Both the position numbers and the translations under genes were made by a program. A stretch of DNA of 10,012 bases from Candidatus Omnitrophota bacterium (GTDB taxonomy: Bacteria > Ratteibacteria > UBA8468 > B48-G9 > DTJG01), in the NCBI GenBank assembly GCA_023818725.1, contig JAMWBX010000016.1, positions 1 through 10,012 of the forward strand. The letters are read 5' to 3'. Below, piece by piece: positions 1 to 6,973 of the stretch (positions within the stretch are counted from its first letter, which is position 1; every line of letters begins with the position of its first letter). The notes below the pieces were generated by a model. That model was not told where the DNA came from. It saw only the letters and a list, made by a program, of their open reading frames with translations, and did no database searches.

Positions 1-1
1 T

Positions 2-757
<756 letters not shown>

Positions 758-763
758 GTTTCC

Positions 764-769
764 AGGAGG
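764..769 (+). promoter_or_regulatory. Ribosome binding site deciding the pgk start
   Basis: AGGAGG lies 5 bases before the ATG at 775. The earlier in-frame ATG at 754 overlaps the gap stop and has no comparable site, so 775 is preferred. Confidence 0.8.
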
Positions 770-774
770 GAACC

Positions 775-1959
775 ATGGAATTATTAACAATTCAGGGTAA
801 GGATTATTCAGGAAAGCGCGTTTTTGTGCGAGCTGATTTTAATGTGCCGCTGGATAAGGACCAACACATTACCGACGACACAAGAATAAGGGCTTCTCTT
901 GAAACAATAAATTTCTTGTTAAACCAGAAAGCCACAGTAATACTTGCTTCTCATCTTGGAAGACCAAAAGGAAAGCCAGAACCTTCCATGAGTCTTTCAC
1001 CAGTAGCGAGACATCTTTCAGCGCTTATCGGCAAGCAGGTTTTATTTGCAAACGATTGTATTGGGCAGGAAGCAAAGAAGATCGTTAACTCCGCTGTAGC
1101 CGGAGACATAGTATTGCTTGAAAATTTAAGATTCCATCCCGGAGAAGAAGAAAATGACGAGGCATTTTCAAAAGAACTGGCTGAACTTGCAGACTGTTAT
1201 GTGAACGATGCATTCGGTTCATCTCATCGAGCTCATGCCTCGATCGTTGGGATAACAAATTTCCTACAAGATAAGGCAGCAGGTTTTTTGATCGAAAAAG
1301 AGGTCAAGGCTCTTAGCAGGCTTCTTGAGAATCCTGAAAGGCCTTTTTTATTAATCGTTGGTGGAGCAAAGGTGAGTGATAAGATAGGTATGCTTAGAAA
1401 TCTGCTTGACAAGGTAGATACAGTAATTACGGGTGGAGTGATGGCTTATACATTTATCAGGGCGAATAACTGGGAGACGGGAAATTCAAAGGTTGAATAC
1501 GATTCCATACCACTTGCCAAGGAGATCTATAGAGAAATAAGAAAAAGACATTTAGAGTTCCACACTCCACTTGACCATGTTGTGGCAGACAAGATTGCCG
1601 AAGATGCTCATTATTTCACGACAGAAAGAGGCACTGTGCCGATAGGCTGGATAGGCGTGGATATCGGTCCACAGGCAGTCTGGGAATATACTGATTGTAT
1701 AAAAAGGGCAAAGACAATTTTCTGGAATGGCCCTATGGGCGTTTTTGAGATAGAACCTTTTGCTAAAGGGACCATTGAGATAGCAAAAGCGGTTGCGGAA
1801 AGCGACGCATTTACAGTGATTGGCGGAGGAGACTCAATAGCGGCAGTGAATAAAGCAGGTTTTGCTGATAAAATCTCACATATGTGCACAGGTGGCGGAG
1901 CTTCTCTTGAGTTTCTCGAGGGAAAGGGACTGCCTGGAATTGATATACTCAAAAAGTGA
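775..1959 (+). CDS. pgk: Phosphoglycerate kinase
   Basis: Transfers phosphate from 1,3-bisphosphoglycerate to ADP (or the reverse in gluconeogenesis) in the cytoplasm. From the ATG at 775 the protein is 394 residues, the usual bacterial length; the ATG at 754 would add seven residues unlike the family. Both domains are complete. The N-terminal substrate domain has RADFNVP (19-25), SHLGRPKG (59-66), ENLRFHPGEE (116-125) and the HRAH loop (151-154). The C-terminal nucleotide domain has GGAKVSDKIG (196-205), WNGPMGVFE (317-325), GGGDS (350-354) and TGGGASLEFLEGK (372-384). It sits 17 bases after gap and 6 bases before tpiA, consistent with cotranscription. Nothing unusual was seen in catalytic positions. 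Confidence 0.98.
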   Translation: MELLTIQGKDYSGKRVFVRADFNVPLDKDQHITDDTRIRASLETINFLLNQKATVILASHLGRPKGKPEPSMSLSPVARHLSALIGKQVLFANDCIGQEAKKIVNSAVAGDIVLLENLRFHPGEEENDEAFSKELAELADCYVNDAFGSSHRAHASIVGITNFLQDKAAGFLIEKEVKALSRLLENPERPFLLIVGGAKVSDKIGMLRNLLDKVDTVITGGVMAYTFIRANNWETGNSKVEYDSIPLAKEIYREIRKRHLEFHTPLDHVVADKIAEDAHYFTTERGTVPIGWIGVDIGPQAVWEYTDCIKRAKTIFWNGPMGVFEIEPFAKGTIEIAKAVAESDAFTVIGGGDSIAAVNKAGFADKISHMCTGGGASLEFLEGKGLPGIDILKK

Positions 1960-1965
1960 GATAAA

Positions 1966-2721
1966 ATGATAAAGCCCATTATAGCAGGTAACTGGAAGAT
2001 GTATAAAACACCAAAGGAAGCAGAAGATTTTGCCCTGAAACTGAAGAAACTTCCGGTATATGGCGATCGTGACATACTTGTATGTCCACCTTTTACAGCA
2101 ATTTCGTGTGTCAGTAGAATTCTTGCTGACACTGGAATTTATGTTGGGGCTCAGAATGTTTTTCCTGCGAAGGAGGGGGCATTTACCGGTGAAGTTTCTC
2201 CCTTGATGCTCAAGGATGCTGGCGCACAGTTTGTGATATGCGGACATTCTGAAAGGCGGCAAATTTTTAAAGAAACAGACGATTTTGTTTCTGAAAAGGT
2301 AAAGGCAGTAATTGAGTACGATATGATTCCGATTCTGTGTGTTGGCGAAACCCTTCAGGAAAATGAAAATGGTGAAACTTTTTCAGTAGTGAGAAGGCAG
2401 CTCGAACAGGGATTAAAAAACGTTTCATCAGATATGATAAAGAACATTGTGATTGCTTACGAGCCTGTCTGGGCAATAGGTACGGGCAAAAATGCAACGC
2501 CACAACAGGCAAATGAAGTTCATACCTTTATTAGAAGTGTTATTCAGAAGATGTATGGAGATGTGGCGAGTTCAATTCGTATCCTTTATGGCGGAAGTGT
2601 GAAACCCGATAACATAGATAGCTTGATGGCTGAAAGAGAAATTAATGGCGTACTTGTAGGAGGAGCAAGTTTGATTTTTGAATCCTTTACGCGTATAGTT
2701 GATTTTAACAAATTGATGTGA
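1966..2721 (+). CDS. tpiA: Triosephosphate isomerase
   Basis: Interconverts dihydroxyacetone phosphate and glyceraldehyde 3-phosphate; a cytoplasmic TIM barrel, normally a dimer. The 251-residue length is standard. Visible residues are substrate-binding GNWKM with Asn9 and Lys11, the electrophile His94 in CGHSERR, the catalytic base Glu166 in AYEPVWAIGTGK with the flexible loop 6 following, and phosphate-binding YGGSV (208-212) and VGGAS (231-235). The ATG at 1966 starts right at the family's N-terminus (MIKPIIAGNWKM). The ribosome binding site is weak (GTGAG around the pgk stop), so translation may be partly coupled to pgk. It is part of the gap-pgk-tpiA-secG run. Confidence 0.98.
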   Translation: MIKPIIAGNWKMYKTPKEAEDFALKLKKLPVYGDRDILVCPPFTAISCVSRILADTGIYVGAQNVFPAKEGAFTGEVSPLMLKDAGAQFVICGHSERRQIFKETDDFVSEKVKAVIEYDMIPILCVGETLQENENGETFSVVRRQLEQGLKNVSSDMIKNIVIAYEPVWAIGTGKNATPQQANEVHTFIRSVIQKMYGDVASSIRILYGGSVKPDNIDSLMAEREINGVLVGGASLIFESFTRIVDFNKLM

Positions 2722-2728
2722 GGATTAA

Positions 2729-3085
2729 ATGATTACAATTCTTATAGTTATTCATTTGATAATATCGATTTTGCTGATCGCTGCTGTTTTGCTTCAGAGT
2801 GGTAAAGGTTCTACAATGGCAAATGTCTTTGGTGGTGGTGGGATGGAGACTGTTTTCGGTGCAGAAACACCTGCGATTATGAATAGAATCACCACAGCAC
2901 TGGCCGTGTTATTTATGGTCAATTGTATCTTACTTACTACACTATCTTTTAAGCACGGAGGACCATCTGTAATTCAGCGGGAGTTGCAAAAAAAATCATC
3001 TCCTTCAGCGCCTGTGGAAAGTCCCGCTGGTCCGTCATCTCCAACAACGCCTTCAACAGATGTGCCACCGGCACAAAAGAATTAG
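2729..3085 (+). CDS. secG: Preprotein translocase subunit SecG
   Basis: Small inner-membrane subunit of the SecYEG channel that assists SecA-driven export. The 118 residues contain two hydrophobic helices (about 3-22 and 53-73) separated by the family's conserved loop: VLLQSGKG at 20-27 followed by a glycine-rich segment with FGGGG and METVFG. The C-terminal tail after residue 75 is hydrophilic, rich in Pro, Ser and Thr, and probably disordered; such tails vary between lineages. TGAGGA overlapping the tpiA stop serves as ribosome binding site 4 bases before the ATG. The position after tpiA is a frequent bacterial arrangement and supports the call. Its last 26 bases overlap the start of the next gene in another frame. 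Confidence 0.95.
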   Translation: MITILIVIHLIISILLIAAVLLQSGKGSTMANVFGGGGMETVFGAETPAIMNRITTALAVLFMVNCILLTTLSFKHGGPSVIQRELQKKSSPSAPVESPAGPSSPTTPSTDVPPAQKN

Positions 3086-4745
3086 ACTGGGTTTTTTGTT
3101 TCTGTTGCTGTTTTTTTGTTCAACAGGCCAATCGAATACAAGAGCCGGAGGAGCACTGGTAATCTCTTCTCCTTCAATACCGAAGTCATTCAATCCTATT
3201 ATTGCAAAAGAGACAAGCACAACTTTCATAACGGGCTTCATTTTTGAAGGTCTAACTGCCACAGATGGAATTACGCAGCAGGTCAAACCAAACCTTGCGG
3301 TTTCATGGAAAATTGATAGTACAGGAAAAATATGGACCTTTTATTTACGAAAGGATGTTTACTGGAACGATGGAATTCAGTTTACTGCGCGTGATGTAAA
3401 GTTCACTTTTGAACGTTTGATTTTCAATCCCGATATACCCACCAGTAGCAGGGATGTGTTTTCAATTGATGGCAAACCAATAAAGATTGAAGTTGTTGAC
3501 AGGTTTGTTGTGAGGTTTATTCTTCCAGAAAGGTTTGCGCCATTTTTGAGATTGATGGGACAGGAGATTCTTCCGGAACATAAGTATAAAAAAATTGTCG
3601 ATAGAAAGGAGTTTTCTTTTGCCATGGGGCTGGATTCCAATCCGAATGACATAGTTGGAACAGGTCCTTTCATGCTTGAAGATTTCAGACCCGGAGAATG
3701 GGTCATTTTGAAAAAAAACAAAAGGTACTGGAAAAAAGATGCCGATGGCCACGACCTGCCATATATCGACAGGATTATCATTCTTACAATTCCTGACCAA
3801 AATCTTGCTCTCCTGAAGTTCAAAAAAGGTGAGCTTGACATGATTTCCTTACGTCCACAGGATTATTTATTGCTGATAAGAGAAAAACCACCGGATGTGA
3901 AGATTTTTAATGTTGGACCTTCTCTTGGTTCTGAATTTCTTGTATTCAACCAGAATCTCGAAAGCCCTATTGTTGAATACAAGAAGCAATGGTTCAGAAA
4001 CATAAATTTCAGGAAGGCAGTTTCCTGTGCTATTGACAGGCAGACAATCATCAACAATATTTTTGCGGGTCTTGGCCATCCTTTATATGGTCCTGTTAAT
4101 GAATCTGTACCGGAATTCTATAATGACCGTATCAAAAAATTCCACTACGATCTTAAACAGGCAGAAAAATATCTGGCTGAAGCAGGTTTTAGAAAAGCTT
4201 CTGATGGGCTACTTTATGATCCATATGGAAATCAGGTTTCTTTTTCCCTGATTACCAACAGCAATAACAGTCAGAGGATAGAACAGGCAAATCTGATAAG
4301 AACTGATCTTGAGAAGCTCGGTATGAAAGTTAACTTTCTTCCTGTAGATTTCAATTCTCTTGTTACTAGGATTAACAGCACAAAGGATTGGGAAGCAGTC
4401 ATTCTTGGACTTACAGGTGGAATTGATCCACATTTTGGGAAAAATGTCTGGGTTACAACCGGTCATCTCCATCTGTGGAATCTTGGCTCACCTTCGTCAG
4501 TTTATTTGTGGGAAAAAGAGATCGACAAAATTTTTGAACAAGCAGCAAAGTGTCTTGACCCTGATAAAAGGAGACAGCTTTATTACAGGTGGCAGGAAAT
4601 TTTCTGCGAAAATCAGCCCATGATTTTTACTGCAACTTCAGATGTTATTTACGCGGTAAGAGATAAATTCGGAAATCTTAAGCCAACGGTTTATGGTGGA
4701 CTTTTCCATAATATAGAGGAAATTTACATAATAAAGAAACGTTAA
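3060..4745 (+). CDS. ABC transporter substrate-binding protein, family 5 (peptide/nickel type)
   Basis: Predicted extracytoplasmic solute receptor of the OppA/DppA family (SBP_bac_5), which captures peptides, nickel chelates or oligosaccharides for an ABC importer. The 561 residues begin with a basic n-region (HRHKRIR, 4-9) and a hydrophobic core (about 10-19) ending in a Cys at 20, so it is exported and perhaps lipid-anchored; LFFC is a poor lipobox because Phe precedes the Cys. The family signature covers about 79-118 (LAVSW, WTFYLRKDVYWNDG, ARDVKFTFE). Other family features are GTGPFML, YWKKDADG, LPYIDRI and NFRKAVSCAIDRQ. The ATG at 3060 lies inside secG with no clear ribosome binding site, so the start is less certain. 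No permease or ATPase gene is adjacent, so the ligand cannot be deduced. Confidence 0.9.
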   Translation: MCHRHKRIRLGFLFLLLFFCSTGQSNTRAGGALVISSPSIPKSFNPIIAKETSTTFITGFIFEGLTATDGITQQVKPNLAVSWKIDSTGKIWTFYLRKDVYWNDGIQFTARDVKFTFERLIFNPDIPTSSRDVFSIDGKPIKIEVVDRFVVRFILPERFAPFLRLMGQEILPEHKYKKIVDRKEFSFAMGLDSNPNDIVGTGPFMLEDFRPGEWVILKKNKRYWKKDADGHDLPYIDRIIILTIPDQNLALLKFKKGELDMISLRPQDYLLLIREKPPDVKIFNVGPSLGSEFLVFNQNLESPIVEYKKQWFRNINFRKAVSCAIDRQTIINNIFAGLGHPLYGPVNESVPEFYNDRIKKFHYDLKQAEKYLAEAGFRKASDGLLYDPYGNQVSFSLITNSNNSQRIEQANLIRTDLEKLGMKVNFLPVDFNSLVTRINSTKDWEAVILGLTGGIDPHFGKNVWVTTGHLHLWNLGSPSSVYLWEKEIDKIFEQAAKCLDPDKRRQLYYRWQEIFCENQPMIFTATSDVIYAVRDKFGNLKPTVYGGLFHNIEEIYIIKKR

Positions 4746-4750
4746 AAAAC

Positions 4751-5266
4751 ATGCCAGTCTTGAGGATTATCTATGAGAAGAAACTTGTTGCTAAGTTCAT
4801 TTCCGCAAACTATATTGGGAAGATTTTTGAAAGGTCATTGAGAAGACTTGGGATAGATCTGGTTTTCAGTCAAGGCTTCAACCGAAGAGTACGGATGAGT
4901 TTTGGTCCGCCACTTGCTGTTGGGATAGCGGGCAAAAATGAAATGATTGATGTTTATGCCAAAAACACAAATTTTTCCTGCCAGTTAATAAAGAAAAAGT
5001 TGAATGAGATCCTTCCAAGGGGTCTTGAGATTGTTGACTGCCAGTATTTTCAGGGCAGTAAGAAGGCTCCTGCGGTGAGCAAGGCTATTTATCTTGTAAA
5101 GATTCCCGAAGGCAAAAAGTTTGTTCTTCCGCAATCCTGGAAAATTGTTACGCTGATAGATGAAACAATGGAGATAGAGATTCCGCTTGAAAAATTTAAA
5201 CACAAGGATCTGTTCGATATCTTTGGACCTTCAGGCGTTATCGAGCGATTTTTGATTTTTCAATAA
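4751..5266 (+). CDS. DUF2344 (TIGR03936) radical SAM-linked protein, stand-alone
   Basis: Protein of 171 residues matching the DUF2344 domain: an N-terminal RIIYEKKLVAKFISA segment, FERSLRRLGI (26-35), the hallmark SQGFN (40-44) followed by RMSFGPPLAVG (48-58), and a small alpha/beta C-terminal part. In many bacteria this domain is fused to, or encoded directly after, a B12-binding radical SAM protein and often lies near rne/rng, rplU and rpmA; its biochemical role is not established. Here it stands alone, 5 bases after the binding-protein stop, and no radical SAM gene is seen in the window. It ends at about the usual length, so it does not look truncated. No good ribosome binding site precedes the ATG. 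Family membership is confident; function is unknown. Confidence 0.82.
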   Translation: MPVLRIIYEKKLVAKFISANYIGKIFERSLRRLGIDLVFSQGFNRRVRMSFGPPLAVGIAGKNEMIDVYAKNTNFSCQLIKKKLNEILPRGLEIVDCQYFQGSKKAPAVSKAIYLVKIPEGKKFVLPQSWKIVTLIDETMEIEIPLEKFKHKDLFDIFGPSGVIERFLIFQ

Positions 5267-5279
5267 AAATTGGTATAAT
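5252..5279 (+). promoter_or_regulatory. Extended -10 sigma-70-type promoter for the sugar-acid operon
   Basis: TTGATT (5252-5257) is followed by a 16-base spacer and a perfect TATAAT (5274-5279), with TG one base upstream of the -10 hexamer (5271-5272), giving an extended -10. Transcription would start near 5286 and leave a leader of about 44 bases before the TTG start at 5330. It overlaps the last codons of the DUF2344 gene and is the only strong promoter-like match I saw in the window. Confidence 0.65.
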
Positions 5280-5318
5280 TTTTTGACTATCGAGTTGCGA
5301 AAAAATTCTAATTTTAAA

Positions 5319-5323
5319 AGGAG
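5319..5323 (+). promoter_or_regulatory. Ribosome binding site of the iolB-like gene
   Basis: AGGAG lies 6 bases before a TTG at 5330 and 12 bases before an in-frame ATG at 5336. The spacing favours the TTG, which adds two residues; a start at the ATG cannot be excluded. Confidence 0.6.
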
Positions 5324-5329
5324 TATCAA

Positions 5330-6112
5330 TTGGCAATGAGGTTCAGTGTCCCCAAGAAAGAGGGCTTTCTGAAGTATTTTGTTTCACCAGAAAATTCAGA
5401 TTTACATTTTCTTTCATTCAGCTTTTATCGAGGTAACCCAGGGCATTCTATTATGGAAAACACTGGGCAGCAAGAGTGGCTTTGGGTAGTTTTGTCTGGG
5501 AAGATTAGCATTAAAATAAACAATGGCGATTTATTTATAATGGAGCGGAAAAGCGTTTTTATTGACAGGCCTGTTTCAGTATACCTTCCTCCGGAGACAG
5601 AGTATTCTGTAATTTTGGAGTCTACATCAGAAGCACTGGCTGTTTCAGCTATAGCAGGCAGAAAATTTTCTCCGGTTTTGATATCACCCGAAGACGTTAC
5701 TATTCAAAGGGCAGGGAAACTCAATTATAAGAGAACAATTTTTAATATTTTGCCTCAGGATTTCCCTGCATCAACAATTATAGCCGGTGAGACGATTCAT
5801 GATAGAGGGCACTGGTCCTGTTTCCCGCCTCATAAGCATGATGTTGACATGATGCCGCAGGAGAGTAAACATGAGGAGATATACTTTTTCAAATGTAACC
5901 CCGAGAAGACAGGATTTGGAATGATGCGCGTTTATGATGAAAAAAATGACCTGGCTTTTCCAATACTGACAGATGATATTATAACTATACCCGGTGGGTA
6001 TCATCCAGTTGCAGTTATTCCAGAACATGTTCTATATTATTTCTGGGTGCTTGCTGGTACGAAAAAACCTTTTCAACGCCATACACATCCAGATTATTTA
6101 CAGTATGAATAA
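5330..6112 (+). CDS. iolB: 5-deoxy-glucuronate isomerase family protein (IolB-like)
   Basis: IolB isomerises 5-deoxy-D-glucuronate to 2-deoxy-5-keto-D-gluconate in myo-inositol breakdown; related cupins (KduI) isomerise uronic acids. The 260 residues form a bicupin close to the family length. The C-terminal cupin carries the expected metal ligands: WSCFPPHKHD (162-171, His168 and His170), HEEIYFF (181-187, Glu) and GYHPV (224-228, His225), followed by YYFWVLAG (236-243) as in IolB proteins. The start is either TTG at 5330 or ATG at 5336. It is the first gene after a strong promoter and overlaps or abuts the next gene. No iolC, D, E or G accompanies it, and the neighbour is a uronate-type reductase, so the true substrate may be a uronic acid and not deoxyglucuronate. 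The family is secure; substrate is inferred. Confidence 0.87.
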   Translation: MAMRFSVPKKEGFLKYFVSPENSDLHFLSFSFYRGNPGHSIMENTGQQEWLWVVLSGKISIKINNGDLFIMERKSVFIDRPVSVYLPPETEYSVILESTSEALAVSAIAGRKFSPVLISPEDVTIQRAGKLNYKRTIFNILPQDFPASTIIAGETIHDRGHWSCFPPHKHDVDMMPQESKHEEIYFFKCNPEKTGFGMMRVYDEKNDLAFPILTDDIITIPGGYHPVAVIPEHVLYYFWVLAGTKKPFQRHTHPDYLQYE

Positions 6113-6113
6113 T

Positions 6114-6118
6114 GGAGG
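6114..6118 (+). promoter_or_regulatory. Ribosome binding site deciding the dehydrogenase start
   Basis: GGAGG lies 5 bases before the ATG at 6124. The alternative ATG at 6112 overlaps the iolB stop codon and lacks an upstream site, so 6124 is preferred. Confidence 0.75.
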
Positions 6119-6123
6119 AAGAT

Positions 6124-6951
6124 ATGGATAGAAGAATAATGGAACTTTTTTCTCTTGATGGAATGAATGCAGTGGTTACAGGAGGTGCCGGGGTTCTTGG
6201 CTCCAGCATATGTCGAGGACTTGCTCTGGCTGGCGCAAGGGTTGGTGTTCTTGATATGAAAAACTTTGATCAGGTTGCTGAGCAGCTTGTTTCAGAAGGA
6301 CTCAAGGTAGATGGTTTCTATATTGATGTATTGAAAAAGGATGAAATTGTCTCCTGTGCCGAAAAGGTTATTGCTAAATATGGGAGAATAGACATACTTG
6401 TTAATTGTGCCGGTGGAAATCTTAAAGAAGCAACAACGTCTGCTGAATTAAGCTTTTTTGACCTTCCTTTTGAAGGACTTGAAAAAGTTGTTGCCCTTAA
6501 TCTTTTCGGTGGTGCGATATTACCTTCACAGGTATTTGGAAGAGAAATGGTTAAAAATAGTGATGGTGGATCTATTATAAACATATCTTCGATGAATGCT
6601 TTCAGACCTCTTACAAGGATTCCGGGATATTCAGCTGCTAAAGCAGCTGTGAGCAATTTTACTCAGTGGCTCGCCGTTCATTTTGCGATGGAGTATAACA
6701 AATTATTAAGAGTCAATGCAATAGCTCCCGGATTCTTTTTGACCCAGCAGAACCGTTATCTTCTTGTGGATCAAAATAATAATTTGACACCAAGGGGTCA
6801 GACAATTATCCAGCATACACCAGCAGGTAGATTTGGTGAACCAGAAGATTTAATAGGCGTCTGTGTCTGGCTTGCTTCAAAGGCATCAAAATTTGTTACA
6901 GGAGTTGTTGTCCCTGTTGATGGTGGATTTAACGCATATTCAGGTGTTTGA
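6124..6951 (+). CDS. SDR-family oxidoreductase, D-mannonate oxidoreductase/fructuronate reductase type
   Basis: Classical short-chain dehydrogenase, 275 residues from the ATG at 6124. It shows the nucleotide motif TGGAGVLG (19-26), an acidic Asp44 after the second strand suggesting NAD over NADP, NCAGG (94-98, variant of NAAG), Asn126, Ser155/Ser156, and the catalytic YSAAK with Tyr169 and Lys173. The long insert around 99-121, the MNAFRPLTRIPGYSAAKAA block, APGFFLT, TPRGQ, GRFGEPEDL and the C-terminal VPVDGGFNAYSGV are what I recall from the SDR group annotated as D-mannonate oxidoreductase (reducing fructuronate to mannonate, as in Bacillus UxuB/YjmF). It follows the IolB-like gene without a gap, so a shared uronate pathway is a fair inference. 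SDR membership is certain; the exact substrate is not. Confidence 0.87.
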   Translation: MDRRIMELFSLDGMNAVVTGGAGVLGSSICRGLALAGARVGVLDMKNFDQVAEQLVSEGLKVDGFYIDVLKKDEIVSCAEKVIAKYGRIDILVNCAGGNLKEATTSAELSFFDLPFEGLEKVVALNLFGGAILPSQVFGREMVKNSDGGSIINISSMNAFRPLTRIPGYSAAKAAVSNFTQWLAVHFAMEYNKLLRVNAIAPGFFLTQQNRYLLVDQNNNLTPRGQTIIQHTPAGRFGEPEDLIGVCVWLASKASKFVTGVVVPVDGGFNAYSGV

Positions 6952-6960
6952 TCTATAAAA

Positions 6961-6966
6961 AAGGAG
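6961..6966 (+). promoter_or_regulatory. Ribosome binding site of the 6-phosphogluconate dehydrogenase homologue
   Basis: AAGGAG lies 7 bases before the ATG at 6974, in the 22-base gap after the SDR stop; it supports this start firmly. Confidence 0.75.
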
Positions 6967-6973
6967 AAAGAAA

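Noticed and set aside
1611..2262. Long open frames on the - strand across pgk and tpiA
   Set aside because: They lie antisense to two fully conserved glycolytic genes and encode low-complexity, unrecognisable peptides; they follow from the codon pattern of the + strand genes.
3377..3841. Open frame of about 150 codons on the - strand within the binding-protein gene
   Set aside because: It is antisense to a clear family 5 binding-protein domain, with no recognisable protein or start signal.
5265..5284. A/T-only inverted repeat followed by T residues as a terminator after the DUF2344 gene
   Set aside because: The stem has no G or C pairs and coincides with the TATAAT box, so the promoter explanation is better.
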